64,000 nucleotides of DNA from Viola odorata (taxonomy: Eukaryota > Streptophyta > Magnoliopsida > Malpighiales > Violaceae): NCBI GenBank assembly GCA_963691705.1, contig OY829539.1:54534327-54598326 (forward strand). The letters run 5' to 3'. The translations under genes and the position numbers were made by a program. Shown piece after piece: positions 1 to 12,700 of the stretch. The stretch's first letter is position 1. Each line of letters starts with the position of its first letter. The notes under the pieces are model-generated. The model was not told where the DNA came from and ran no database searches. It saw nothing but the letters and a program-made list of their open reading frames with translations.

Positions 1-1719
1 TCTCTTGCACGATAATTTTGCTTTACCTTTGCAAAGTTTTTATGATTGTATGATTGCCTGCGCTTGTGTTCTCCGTACTCGGATCGCTATTGCAATTCTG
101 GTTTTGTGCATTGCCATTAGCATCGTTGAGTGTAAACACCTTGCCATGATCCTTGCTGAGTTTGAGTGCAAATACTATTTTCTGTGTGAGGATTGCTTGC
201 GACTATGCTAGGTATGGGAAAGTTTCTCCCTTGATTTCGTTATTCCTTGGGTTTGATGTGGATGCTATCTAGGTAGGAGGTTGTGTCGAATGTTGTGGTT
301 GTGTGCTGAGTGTGTTTTTTCCTGTGTGCCATGTCGGAATCCATTTATTCTCATTAGAGGGGCTGTTTTGAGTGTAATGCTCGAGGGCGAGCATAGGTTA
401 GTGTGGGGGATTTGATTGAGTGCTAATATGCTGAATTAATCACCAACTTTTCCTGCTATTTTGGATGGCGATGCCACTGATTTTATGCACTTTTCGCTCT
501 TTTTTGCAGAGAGTAGGCTGCAAAGCCTGAATATTGAAAAAGAGCTGAAATTGGTATTAGCTTGAAGTTTTATGGAAGCGAGGAAAGGATGCAACTGCTG
601 CCACTTGATTTGAACAATTATGGCGAGCCAACATGGGCTTGGGCCCGAAGCAAGAAGATGTGCGCAAGCTGGATTGGATTCCAGTAAAAGAAAACCAACT
701 TTGCAAATTAGTTGAGAACCACTTTTGTTAATTAGTTTAATAATTATCTAAATCCTATTTTCTAGGAATTTTAGTTGGATTTGGTTTGTTAAATACCTAG
801 CTAGGAACGAAAGACCAGGTCTTCTGGGATTGAACTCATTGACGACTGTTCTTATTCTATCTATTGTATTTCTTCTTCTTTCTTTGATTTAATTAATTCA
901 TGCATAATAATTGTTTGCTTTAATTATGTCTTGTTCTAGCTAATTCATTTATTCTTGGTAAAGACTCTAGGATCATGGTCTGATATGTTGTGAGATCAAA
1001 CTAAGTTTTATAAATTCTGATTCCATATTTCTACCCTTTTTAATTAAATGTCAATTTATTCATGTTTTGATTAAGAGTAGCTAACTTGATTTTAAATATG
1101 AATGATTACAACTTTTCTTAGAAACGTTGGATTCTACATCGTTGATAGGAATCTGTAGGTAACTAATTAGTGTAAGAGCTAATTAGAAAAGGGTAGAATC
1201 CGGTTTATAGGAGTAGAAGAAATTCTCTTCTAGATCGGGAAAGGTCTCTCCCCGTGTTTAATCAACCCTTCAATTAAACTTTATTAGGAGTACCGCCTTA
1301 AGGTTATTGAACGGTTAGGGATCCTAGTAGGAGTACCGCCTTAGGAATCTTGAGTAGGAGGAGAGCAGGAGGCTTAGAGTACCGCTGGTCTCTATAGCCT
1401 TTCTATAGAATTGGTTTTGAATATTATTGCATCGATGATCAACTATTTGAATCATGGTCTAGATTGAGTCTTTATCGGGAATTAGTCATCATCTGAGTTA
1501 TTCTAATCACTACTTGTTTACTGTTTTTATTCTCTCTTGTTTATTACTTTAATTGCAACACAAAATCCCACTCATTGGTTTTTACCACTGTTACAATTTT
1601 GGTCTTTTAACAGAAATTATTAATATCTAGAAATCCCTGTGGTTCGATCCTTTTACCACTTGCTACAGTTTTAATTAATTGTGCATGGTGAATTGTATGA
1701 TTTATTTTTGTTGGTTTCG
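1..1719. repeat. Old LTR-like retroelement sequence, partial
   Basis: No gene is supported here. The stretch around 800-1690 resembles in layout the solo LTR at 54082-56383: a T-rich block, 'accgcctta'-type repeats (about 1290 and 1335), then a 'ccctgtggttcgatcc' motif near 1635, which has a counterpart near 56300. I infer an LTR or LTR-flanking piece of a Ty3/gypsy-type element cut by the window start. The 68-residue ORF at 5-211 has no recognisable domain and is probably chance. Confidence 0.35.
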
Positions 1720-3342
1720 GCACCTGTTGCTACCCGATTTTGGATTTCAAAATTTTCATTTGTCGCATTTGTATTATCAATTTTTCAAAAATCATACCCC
1801 TGCTTATTTTCATCAATCTGATGTTTATTTTCACGCCTTATGTCATTTAAATTTTATTTCGTGTTTTTTTGCATTTTATCACTTTTTCCGTTCGAACCCG
1901 TATCGGTTCCGAATAGAATTCTCGAAATCGAGGGTCGAACAATTTCGGTCATTAACTACTTACTATTTTTTTTTTTTAACTCGCGCTATCTCTTTTCGTT
2001 TCGCTCAATTTTTATTTTAGTATTTTATTACGCTCGAACTTTTATTGCTTATAAGTAAATATTTTTTATCGAACTATGTAGCAAACTTTTCGTCACTTAC
2101 TGTGTGCTAATTAGTTTATTTTATTTTATTATACGTTTTAACATTTTCGGCTTTAGTTATATTCATTTTTTTTCACAAAATTGCTCGTATCATCTACTTA
2201 AACTAAATAATTAAATAAATAAATCAAGACTTCATCTCAACCATTGATCTAGTTGACTTTTGAAAGTCAACCAAGATCAAATGGTTGAGGTAATTAACAC
2301 GTAGGCATGCATCATTTTTCATTTGGTTCATACACGAGCCTAATCCTCAAACCGCCTTACTGTTCTCCTCCTCGAGCCTCACCCTCTCCATTTTCCAAGC
2401 CTACCCGACCTCTAACCTTCATCATCATCTCTACTCCCTCATTCGGCGCTCAATCTCGATAAATAGAAGGAAATTTTTCTCAATCGGAGGGGGGGGAGCC
2501 CGGGCAACAATTCTGCAAAACCAATCTCAATTCAGCCCACCAAAACTTTCATCTTCTTCCTCCAGCCACACCTCTTCAACCAAAATCCAAACCAACCAAA
2601 CAAACAAAAATCAAACCAAATCAATCACAAATAATCCTCAATCTCAATTCCTATTTCAACCCAAATCGAATCCTCTCACATTCGGGCTCCTCAGCCGCAC
2701 TCCAACGGCACCACCCGGCCACATCAGCCCGCAACCACCGCTGGAACCAGCAATCAACACCCAATCCAGCTATCCACCCCACTAATCAACCCGGCCATCA
2801 ATCCACAATCCACCCGGCCACATCAACCCGCAACCACCGCTGCCTCCAGCCACCACCTCGCAACCACCCAGCCGCTCCAATCCGCCCAATCAACCACCAA
2901 ATCGCACCACCGCGTCGCCACTCCCAGCCGCTCCAATCCGCCCAATCAAGCTCCCAAATCGCACCGCCGCGTCGCCACTCCCAGCCACTGCCAAATCGCC
3001 ACACCTCACCTTAGCCACCCACACCCACTGCCAAAACGCCACACCTCACCACCGCCACCACAAGCCACTGCCAAATCGCCACACCTCACCACCGCAACCA
3101 CAAGCCCCTGCCAAATCGCCACACCCAATCCCAGCCACGCCGCAATCAACACCTAATACCCAAACATAATCCAAATCCAAATCCACATCAAATCGCCGCC
3201 ACCATCAAACACAACCAAGCACGTCGCCGGCGGCCGGAAAGAAAAAGAAAGAAAATAAAGCAGAGAAAAGAGAGGAGAGAGCCGTGGCCAAGAGCAGAAA
3301 AAAAAGAGAGAAAAGAGAAAAAGAAAAGGAAAGAAAGGAAGA

Positions 3343-3560
3343 GTGGGCTGCCAAGCAGCCCACGCGGGAAGGAAAGGAGAGCTGGGCCGCGTCTGGCCCA
3401 GCTGAAGGATAAGAGTGGGCTGCCAAGCAGCCCACGTGGGAAAGAGAGGGAGAAGCTGGGCTGCGTCTGGCCCAGCTGAAGAAAGGAAGAGTGGGCTGCC
3501 AAGCAGCCCACGCGGGAAAGGAAAGAGAAGAGTTGGGCTGCTGTGGGCCCAGCGTGCCCA
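3343..3560. repeat. Three ~72-76 bp tandem units each holding two perfect hairpins
   Basis: Each unit carries GTGGGCTGC-CAA-GCAGCCCAC (at 3343-3363, 3415-3435 and 3491-3511), a perfect 9-bp stem with a 3-nt loop. Units one and two also carry a second hairpin of the form GCTGGGC...GCCCAGC, for example at 3381-3402. The third unit ends in a diverged version. The array lies inside the 5' LTR of the 1725-5632 element, so it is probably structural LTR sequence rather than a host element. Confidence 0.75.
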
Positions 3561-3639
3561 ATCTGAATTTTTGGCCCGTCGTGTTTCTATCATCGCGTTT
3601 GCACTTCTATTTTTTTTCGCAAGCTTGTGCCGTTTCTTT

Positions 3640-3960
3640 ATTCCTACATTTGTACTATTTATTTAATTTTTTGTATGCTTTGTACTGTTTATTTATTTTT
3701 CGTATGCTTTGTACTGTTTGTTTATTTTTCGTATGCTTTGTACTGTTTATTTACTTTTCGTATGCTTTGTACTGTTTATTTACTTTTCGTATGCTTTGTA
3801 CTGTTTATTTAATTTTCGTATGCTTGTACTGGTTATTTAATTTTTCGTATGCTTGTATGATTTATTTAATTTTCATATGCTCGTAGGTTTAATTATTGTA
3901 TGTTTGCATGTTTAATTATTTAATTTTCGTATGCTTGCATGTCTGATTATTAATTTCGTG
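3640..3960. repeat. ~29-bp minisatellite in the LTR
   Basis: Roughly eight or nine imperfect copies of a unit like 'tatgctttgtactgtttatt' followed by 'tacttttcg'. The first five are nearly identical; later ones drift and lose the 'ttg'. It sits inside the 5' LTR. Open frames running through it are repeat translations, not genes. Confidence 0.75.
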
Positions 3961-5639
3961 TGCTCTTGCATGTTTAAATTCAGTTTGCGTAGAGTCGTTA
4001 AAAATAATTATTTCACTCGTGTGTACAATAATTTTGATGCTAATTATTTGAATGCTCGCACTACTTAATTAAATTATTTTTGCATGCTCTCAACTGTCTA
4101 AATAACTATTCTGCTCACGTTTAATTATTTCACTCGCAATAAGTCATTAAATATTTATCTATTTTTTTTATCATCATTTCCCTAAATTAATAATCTCGAC
4201 TTTGTAGGGCAAATCAATCGATGCCCTTTACAAGTACGCCTCCTAATTTCGATCCAAAAGGGTATAACCGTCCATACCCTTCTCAAGTAAACATTTCTCA
4301 CCTTTTTATTTATTCACGCTTTTTCCGCATATGCGCTTGTATGCATAGAAATGTTAGATTTAATTTATCCGTTGGGCATGATCGCATAAATTAGGACTTT
4401 TATTTTCCAAAGCATGATTAAACACCTCTTTCTCCGGTAACCTTTTAGGATGTGACTCGGGTGCCTAACACCTTCCCGAGTCCATAAATCGACCCCGAAC
4501 CACTGTTCTTGGGTTCAGACCCATTTTGCCTTAGTTTTTTATTTTTATGTCATGATTTTAGGTTCCCTAAACCTAGAAACAAATTAGGGTGGTGACTTCA
4601 TTGCATTGCGTGAGATGAGTCTGATTTCATCTCACATCTCATCCCAAACCCGCGTCGCATTAGGATAGGAAGCCAAAAAGGGGGTGCGACAGTTTGGCGA
4701 CTTCACTAGGGACTGATAGGGTCGAAGCCGGAATTTTTGAGGTGTTTGTTTTTTATTTGTTTCAATAAATTGCTGAATTTTTCTCGTACAATTTCTTTTG
4801 TACATAATTGATGTGTTATCACATGATTTTTTGCATAATTAATTGCTTTCCATGTATTTATCTGCTTTGATAAATTGTTAATACTTGATTTGTTACTCGC
4901 TTTGATAAACTATCATCGCATATGCATATCCACGCATAATCCCTATCGTCGGGCATCACCAAATAGGATTAGGTCGGTAGTAGTGAAGTCCCGGGGCCCA
5001 CGCTCTGGTAAGCTTTCACGAACCCACACTCGGACTCGAACCCCTAAATGGATTGAGCACCCCGGATCCTTTTATGATTCGGTAAACGCTCTCGTATCCA
5101 TCTAGTGAGGGACCACTTCTATGGTATCGTCCGGGAACCTTCTAGCCAGTTAGAAGTAATAGATGTGACCCCAGCATATGCATCATATTGAAATGCGTAT
5201 ATTGTGACTTTGTTTCACTTTTTCCCCTTATTTCTCAAAAAAAATCATCTACAACTGATTTCTCAATTTTTTCACAAATAATTTCCCAAATTTTTTCCAC
5301 GTTTTATAAAGGGTTTCTTAAAATTTTTCACAAATTTTTTCCCAAATTTTTTCCACGTTTTAAAAACGATTTCTCCGGTAACCTTTTAGGATGTGACTCG
5401 GGTGCCTAACACCTTCCCGAGTCCATAAATCGACCCCGAACCACTGTTCTCGGGTTCAGACCCATTTTGCCTTAGCTTTTTATTTTTATGCCATGATTTT
5501 AGGTTCCCTAAACCTAGAAACAAATTAGGGTGGCGACTTCATTGCATTACGTGAGATGAGTCTGATTTCATCTCACATCTCGTCCCAAACCCGCGTCGCA
5601 TTAGGATAGGAAGCCAAAAAAGGGGTGCGACAGCACCCA

Positions 5640-6330
5640 TCAATAATTTTGATTATTATAAATTTAGAGAGTTAGTTGCAGCAACTGTGATTATGCATGA
5701 TCTCCCTTTTTGGTTCGTTGAATGAGTGAGAATTAGAGACGTGTTGCTTTACTTGCGTAAAGATTTGCATGTAGTGAGTAGAAATAGACACAAATATGAT
5801 TTTTTAGGGTGTACAATAGGGAAAAAGATAATTTACAAATCATGCTAGATGAAACACCTAGTAGAATTAGCTTGACTTCCGATTGCTTCATGCCTCCTCC
5901 TCATTAGGGGTGTCAATTGGACCCGAGTCCCATAGACTCGACCCGGACCCGGGGTTTCAGGTCGGGACCGGGTCTAAATTTTGGTCCCGACCCGAAGATT
6001 GCCGGGTCTCACAAGGTCGGACCTGAGGGTGGCTGCGGTTGTGTTGAGATGAAGAGAGAGAGATGCTTCTTAATTAGATGTAGGGTTTTTCTTTTTTTCG
6101 AAAAAAAAAACCGAGTTCATTTTTCCCGGGTCTGGACCCGAGACGGCTTCTTAGCCGGGTCGGGACCGGGACCGCGATTTTGGTCCCGTTTTTACTCGGA
6201 ACCGGGTTTGGTTCAGACCCAATTGTCTTCGGGTTTAGCTAGGTCGGGTCGGGTCCGGACCCATAGACCCGAATTGACACCCCTGCTCCTCACAATGGTC
6301 TCTTTTTGTGTTCTAAAATAATGACATTCT
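5640..6330 (+). pseudogene. hAT transposase fragment (RICESLEEPER-like), broken
   Basis: Conceptual translation from about 5644 gives FDYYKFRELVAATVIMHDLP, then WFVE, a stop (TGA), and RIRDVLLYLRKDLHVVSRN. After a frameshift it gives LDETPSRISLTSD. These blocks match the region between the BED zinc finger and the catalytic core of plant hAT transposases of the ZBED/RICESLEEPER type, where the usual text is 'FRxLIAxxIVMHDLPFxFVE' and 'SRISLTSDxW'. There is an in-frame stop and a frameshift, and the fragment is cut on the left by the LTR element and interrupted by a small hAT element at 5905-6285. It covers about 100 residues of a protein that normally has 600-700. Non-functional. Confidence 0.7.
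5905..6285. mobile_element. Non-autonomous hAT element, 381 bp
   Basis: Terminal inverted repeats are TAGGGGTGTCAATT on the left and CAGGGGTGTCAATT, read inward, on the right. The 8-bp target duplication is CTCCTCAT / CTCCTCAC (5897-5904 and 6286-6293, one mismatch). The subterminal parts are rich in GGGTC/GACCC words. It has no transposase and sits inside the hAT transposase remnant. Confidence 0.85.
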
Positions 6331-6479
6331 TAGCCGAAGAATATATATATATGTATATATATATATATCATGAAATTTATTAGCCGAAGAATCCCATCAA
6401 TAACCGTTTATTTCTATGAGGTATTTATTTTGAGATTTTTCGTTAAAAAAATTGGCATTACAAATGAGTCAACAATTAT

Positions 6480-6740
6480 TATCTTTTTTAAAAATCAGAC
6501 CAAATTTGGGTCGACTCGACCCAACCTGAATTTTAACGTGTCGACCCATTTAGTCTTTTTAAATAAAACATCAAAATGACGTCGTTTTGATTAATTATAT
6601 TAAAATGGTGTAGTTTCGTGTAACCAAAACGGCATCGTTTTAGTTAAACGAAACGGGTTGGGTCGGGTCGCTGTCAAACGGGTTGGGTCGGGTCGCTGTC
6701 AAACGGGTCGGGTCGACCTGTTTGACAACCCTAATCATAA
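6480..6740. repeat. Probable decayed hAT end with GGGTCGG repeats
   Basis: A ~25-bp unit, 'aaacgggttgggtcgggtcg' plus 'ctgtc', is repeated two and a half times at 6651-6718, and the stretch ends TTTGACAACCCTA, a hAT-type terminus read inward. 'gggtcgactcgaccc' near 6497 is a palindrome. I could not define the left end or a target duplication. Confidence 0.4.
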
Positions 6741-7920
6741 GTGAGTTCATGGTTGTCGTTTGAGACGAGACGACGAGAACGAGTTGACGAAGCTGCAAGG
6801 TTGAGTCGGTGAGGCTGAATCGGCGACGGGATAAGTGACTGCGATGGCGAATTACTTCAGTTATTTCTTTTAGCCATTTAGGGCATAGGAAATGTCGAAA
6901 TATTAAGGTGGAGCATATAAGTTTTATTCTGTGTTGTTTTATTTTTTATTTTTTTGATGAAAATAATTTTAAAAAAAAAAAGCATAAATCGGACGTTTGA
7001 TGCAAACCGCTCGGTTCGCATGAAAACCGGTCAAGTCGGCCGATTGAATCCAATTTTTTGTATTTCTGATTTATTGGGTCGAATCGATTCAGTTTTTATA
7101 ACTATAATCTTAGCTCTTGTGTTAGAGTTAGAGCTAGAACAATGGTTGACTAAAAAAAAAAAAAAAAGAAGGAAAACAATTAAACTAGTCAAACGAGGCA
7201 ATTGATCTTTTGGACTATGGTTTTTTCTTCCATTTTCTGTTTGGACTTTTAAGTTATAATAAATATGTAATTTGTGTATTCTATTGACCTTACGATGAAA
7301 CGAGAGCTTGCATTATTATTAATCGTTTGATTTAAGAACTCGACCAATTCAATATTCATTTCAGTTTTGATAATTATTATTATTAAAATTTGAATGTCAA
7401 CCCACTCTTTCATTTATATTAATAACTCCCACATAACCACAACTCTTCTCTCAAAATAGAGATTTTTTGTGGAGATCTTGTACTTATAAATTTTAGGAAT
7501 ATTTTTTCAAGAAAAATGAATAACTCCAAAAGATGTAATATTCTAAAAAAAATTGAGATGAGAAAATGGAAAATATTTTTATACCATCTAAATTGACAAA
7601 AGATTTTTATTTTTCCAAAAAATAATGATTGCATTATATATATATATATATATATAACCAAACAATAATAATTTTGTAGGTAAAACACAAGAATGTCTTA
7701 TAATTTTTGTTTTTGTTCTCCTTCCTTTTTAGCTTTCATTGTGAATTAATATCCTAATTTACCCAAAATTAACTCAAGTAAATTAAAAATAATAAAAAAA
7801 TATAAAATTTTAAATAGTTCGATAGTATGGCTACTTTATAAAAAAGGAAAATATTTTATTATGAAGTACATGCAGATAGTACTACAAATTAAGGTCTCCG
7901 ACCTTTGTAACAATCTTAAT
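6741..7920. other. AT-rich intergenic DNA
   Basis: No gene is recognised. It contains poly-A and poly-T runs and a (TA)n microsatellite at about 7635-7657. Open frames here are short and low in complexity. Confidence 0.5.
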
Positions 7921-9735
7921 CTGGAAAATTTTATTCTATGCTGTGATTTGGACATTGTAGAAGCAACGAAATGCGGTGGTCTTTAGACAATAGGAATACG
8001 AGGTTTCTAAATGTTTGAATATGATATTCTCCTTATGGCATTGGTGGATCAAGAGTAAGGATCGAGAGTTTGCTTATAGCCTAACTGACATGATGCATTC
8101 TTCGGTGTGGTTGTTCAATCGGCAATCCTAGGGCGAGTGCTTCAGTTCCAGATTTATGTAGTGTAGCTAGAGCTGTCAAACCGGGTTTGCAGGTCGGACC
8201 CGACCCGGGACTCGACAGACCGGGGAAAAATCGGGTCGTGACCAAAAATTGGTCCCGGTCCCTGCCCTGGAAAATGGCTTGGGTCCGGGACTGAACCCGA
8301 CCCGGCCTGGCGAAAATGTAATTTTTTATTTTTATTTTTTAAAAAATTCAATTTGATCCTTTTTAATTATGAGTTTTCAATTAAGTCCTCCTTCTTTCGT
8401 AATCATCAATTTTCAATTAGGTCCTTTCGTTAAAATTTAAACTAATGCTTATTTAGTTAATTAATTACTATAAATTATAACAATCAATGCTTAAAAAAAA
8501 TAAAAAATCAATCAAACATTAAAAATTAAAATCAATCAAATTTAATTTAAAAAATGAGTCAAATGTAAGAAATATCATGCTAAGTTCATGCATTATGCAT
8601 AAATGACATTAGCCACACTTTCATCATAACTAAAAATGTAACTAATAACAATTAGTTCAACTTAAACTAATACATTGTCATTGTGAAAGATTAGTTCAAC
8701 GAAAATAATATGGATCGTTTCCTTCTCCAAAGTTGGATGCAACCTCATCTTCACGTGCATCATCAATGTCTTCCTCTATTGCATCCCAATAAAGATCCAA
8801 GGGATGCTCACTGTAATTTTCCATCTACATTTGGAATAAGTTTAGTATATTAGAAATTTAGAAATAATTCCAGCAATACTAATTCAAGAAATTCACATTC
8901 CAGCAATTAAATTCACATTCTAATTTCCAACAATTTAAGATTAATTAATTATTCCAATATCAGCAATTCCAGCAATGCTAAATAATTAATTCACCTAATT
9001 AATTAAATTAATTCCAACAATATCAGCAATTCCAATCATCTAATTAAATTAATTAATTATTCCAATAATTAGAATTTCTCACCGTTGCAGCGAGGAGAGG
9101 ACGGGTCACGGGACTGGTGTGGTGGTGAATCTGGAGTGGTGATTTCGCGGTGGATGGTGGTGGTATCGATTGATGGCGCGGTGGGTGGAGGGAATAGTGG
9201 TCGGCGCCGCTGGAGAGTGAGAGGGTGAGGATGAGGAAGAAGAGAAGATAGTGGGTGGAGTGCAGGGACTAGTGTGGTGGTGGTGTCGATCGGATTGATG
9301 GCGCGGTGGGTGGAGGGAATGGTGGCCGGCGCCGCTGGAGAGTGAGGGTGAGGAAGAAGAGAAAGATGTTGCGGGCCGCGGTTGCGGGTTAGCATTAGAA
9401 AATAGAAACTTAGGGTTTTTTTTTTTAGGGATGGTGATGGTCGGGTCTCGGGTCAGACCTGACGGATCTCCGAGTCCGACCCGACCGTCCCGAAAATTTT
9501 CGGGACTATTTTTTGGACCCGACCCGGCCCGATTTCTCGGGTCTCGGGATCGGGTCTCAGGTCCGGATTGACAGCTCTAAGTGTAGCTATTGGTGTAGGC
9601 TTTTTTATTTCAGCAGTTGCTCTATTGTTCTTCTGGTGTGTTGCGTGGCTGTTGGCAACACTCCCTCTGTACTCTTTTCTGTCATGCTCTTCATGACTAT
9701 TAATTAATAATAATCAGCTTTGCCTATTAAAAAAA
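7921..9735 (+). pseudogene. LINE 3' fragment split by a hAT element
   Basis: From 7921 the conceptual translation follows the last ~55 residues of the intact LINE ORF2 at 39859-43530. It reads WKILFYAVIWT, a stop, then later SLWHWW and FAYSLTDMMHSSVWLFNRQ before the stop. Past the hAT insertion (8168-9579) the 3' untranslated part continues with 'catgctcttcatgac' (the intact LINE has 'catgttcttcatgac'), ending in an A-run at about 9730. It is a 5'-truncated dead copy of the same LINE family. Confidence 0.75.
8168..9579. mobile_element. Non-autonomous hAT element, 1.4 kb
   Basis: The termini are TAGAGCTGTCAAACC and, read inward from the right, TAGAGCTGTCAATCC. A perfect 8-bp target duplication AGTGTAGC lies at 8160-8167 and 9580-9587. 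Subterminal blocks are rich in GGGTC/GACCCG. The interior (about 9080-9400) is a low-complexity GGTGG/GGAGA block whose open frames are not convincing proteins. No transposase domain is seen. It is inserted in the 3' end of a LINE. Confidence 0.85.
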
Positions 9736-9739
9736 AAAT

Positions 9740-12700
9740 TTTTTTTTGAGCTTATCAAGTACTACTCCCTTCCGGAGGCTTGCGAATGATTTGGGTCTAT
9801 TTTTTAATACAACAGAGAAATAAAGTTTGACTTGACAGCAAAAACGCTACCCGTCCAACAAGACTTGACAACATACAGAAAAGCTTTGTTTTTTTCTTAG
9901 AAATAATTAATTTTTTATCCAAAACGATAAGTAATTTGGACAAAAAAAAAGTGCCTAAAACGACATATAATTGTATCCGGAAGAAGTATATTTATAACCA
10001 ATAGTCAACAAGATTGCTTTGCTCACTCACCCATCTTGGGTAATGTCAGCTTAGAAGCATGAGTACTTAAAAATAGTTTTGTGATCGTATGAGGTAAATA
10101 TCGGATACTTCTCAACATCATGTAGTCAATGGGCATTTTAAATTTAATAAAATAATTAAAACTGAACAGATACTTGGATGACACTTTTTAAATATAATTA
10201 AAGAAATTAATTTGTTTACGACACACGTAAGGGACATTACGTGTATACACTTGTTAATTTTAAACCGTAATAGATTTTATGTGTATACACACATGATTGA
10301 CACTTTTATACTGATCCTAAACTGAACTGGGTTTTAATCGCAATTCTAAAATAACGAGTAAAATATATACATTTTGACACACAACATAGGGGACTGTTTC
10401 AAGCTATTTTTGTTTTTTCCAATCAATAATATATACACTTTGCTTTTAAAAATATTCCAAATATAGAAGATTATATACATTATGAATTAAAAATTAACGT
10501 ATCTTTGAACATATCGTATGCTAAATTTTTAAAAGTTAATTATCGTATTGAAAAATCATATCATATTGTATTTGTATCCGTTAGCCATATAAAGATGTCA
10601 TCCCTAGGCGCATGTTAAAAAAGAAAGAAAGATTGATATAGAAGAGGCCCGGTAATAAGTGTTGGACACATATGGTCATCCGAAAACTTTGTCAGTAGTG
10701 TTTAAGGTTGCGATTTGCATCCGCTAGACAATTGGAGGTAGCACTATACGTATACAGGTATGCATTCCATGGAAATTCGCAACATGTTCTCATTCAAGGT
10801 AGAAAGTAGAAAGTGAAAAGATAACAGAAGAAAGAAACCAAAACCAGGTCCCATCCCATCATATCTCTTTTCTTTTCTGCCTCTTGTTCTCCTTTCTCTA
10901 TTATTGCTCCCCATCTTTTGATCGGAGAGACTGATGATAAAATCTAAGTTCATTGCGATCACATGAATGTCCGCAGGGAGCAGTGAGTAGCCCACGGCAG
11001 CCTTCTGGTTATTACTCATCGTGAAACTACCCAAAGATCCAAAGATCATCAAAGTACCCCCACAAAGTTTAGGACACTAGATGATTTTTTGTAATTATTA
11101 ATACATTTTCTTTCCTTAATTTTTGTGGAAAGAGTTAGTGAAATATTTTTAGGTACCTCCATGAAGATACTTTACGACTAGTTGCTCGCATAAGTTCATC
11201 CATTAAGGAGTAAAGTGTACCCATGAGTTGAGTCTGTGAGATAGAATCAACATCCTTCTTTTCGTTCTAGCTCCCTGAATGTCCTCTCAACCTTTTCAAC
11301 AGAATAGTACTCTCTTTCGAGCATGATTGAGTCCTAAATGGAGTGGATTGAGTCCTAAATGGAGTGGTTATTCTAGTAAGATTTTCTATATTTTTCATAT
11401 TCTTAAACTTGAGACTTGGTTAATAGTGGACAAATTTATTACTCGATCACATTCAATATTAATAACATAATTAATATTCTAGTTGGTATATTGAATAATA
11501 AAGTGTTTCAAGCAAATATTTTTTCACAAATGAAGATCGAACTACCAATAATTTTATTTATTTTGTTCTTTTAATTATTAAATCATCAAAATATAGAATG
11601 TTGAATCACACTCATTAATTACATGTTGGAGGGCTTTGAAGTGCATTCATTTATTGACATGATATCAGATTTTTTATATGTATGAGAAATAAAAACAAAT
11701 AAAAACCACGTGAATCTCTCTTAATGAAATTATAGAATTTCTCTTATATTTATTATTTATTTCTTTTTTCTTTTGGATGTGGGATGATAGTGTATATTTT
11801 TATACATATTTTTATCTCCTTTTCTAGTCCACTTTTAATCTTGATGCTACTGATTTTTTCTCTCCTTTTTGCAGATTGAAACTTAGAGAAGGAAAATCAC
11901 AGAAATGCATACTTTTGGCCAGATTCTGACGGATGTTGAGCGTATAGGCCTAGCTGCTGATCGTCTAGGCCTAGCTGCCGAGCGTCTACAATTCTGAAGC
12001 AGAAAAGGAAACTCTGGAAGAGGAAATCCAATAGATTTTGTCATTCATTCTCACGATCCTCTAGTTAAAGCAAGAGATTTGTTTCCATTTTATGTAATTC
12101 CCTTAGATTTAGGACTTCCCTTTTTATATTTTCTCTCATTCATTCGCACACCTCAACAAACAATATTCTCCCCTCGAACTAAGTACCATAGAGCCCACAA
12201 CCTAGGCTCACCAATCTGAATAAAGTACCATTGAGCCCACCACTAGAGCCCAATAATTTCCCCCTCGAACTATGTACCACAAGGCCCGGTCTAGGAGGCC
12301 CACCGGGTACACTTTCTAGGTCGACCTGAGATTCATCGTACTTCTTCATATTCAGACTGAATATTCCTCTCACTTTTCTAGTTCGGCCTAGAGATTATTC
12401 ATGTACCACCCACATCAAAGGCCATTGCACAAGCCTAGCCAAACCTTCGACTCCGCTACCATTTATTGGAGAAATAAAAACCACCTGAGTCTCTCTTAAT
12501 GGAATGATACTGTCTGCTTGGGCTTGAACCTGCACGGTTTTCACAAAATGCCTCATTACATTAAGAGTTCCACTGCTCTTATATTTAGTTTTTATTTCTT
12601 TTTTTCTTTTGATATGAGATTTTGGTTCGCACACTTCAACATCATAAATGCAGTATAATACATTTTCCTACATATTTAGGGTTTATGTATTATTTTGGGA

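Larger units (their letters stand above)
1725..5632 (+). mobile_element. Non-autonomous LTR retrotransposon with long 5' LTR and truncated 3' LTR
   Basis: The element begins TGTTGCTACCCG and ends GTGCGACA. It is flanked by a perfect 5-bp target duplication, GCACC, at 1720-1724 and 5633-5637. The 5' LTR is about 1725-4691. The last 263 bp of it (4429-4691) recur almost identically at 5370-5632, the remains of the 3' LTR. After the 5' LTR comes 'tttggcgacttcactaggga', which resembles the sequence usually found just inside plant Ty3/gypsy LTRs. The internal region, about 4692-5369, has no gag or pol. The LTR itself holds several minisatellites. The element is inserted next to a hAT transposase remnant that starts immediately to its right. 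Assignment to Ty3/gypsy is inference; the boundaries are seen directly. Confidence 0.75.

Noticed and set aside
3153..3593. Long overlapping frames on both strands in the LTR
   Set aside because: They cover the tandem hairpin units and GA-rich DNA. Open frames on both strands over the same repeat point to composition, not genes.
3640..3960. Regular short repeats resembling a CRISPR array
   Set aside because: The units are directly adjacent without unique spacers, the context is a plant LTR, and there are no cas genes.
10744..11052. 102-residue minus-strand ORF upstream of SEP
   Set aside because: No recognised domain and no supporting gene structure in the flanks.
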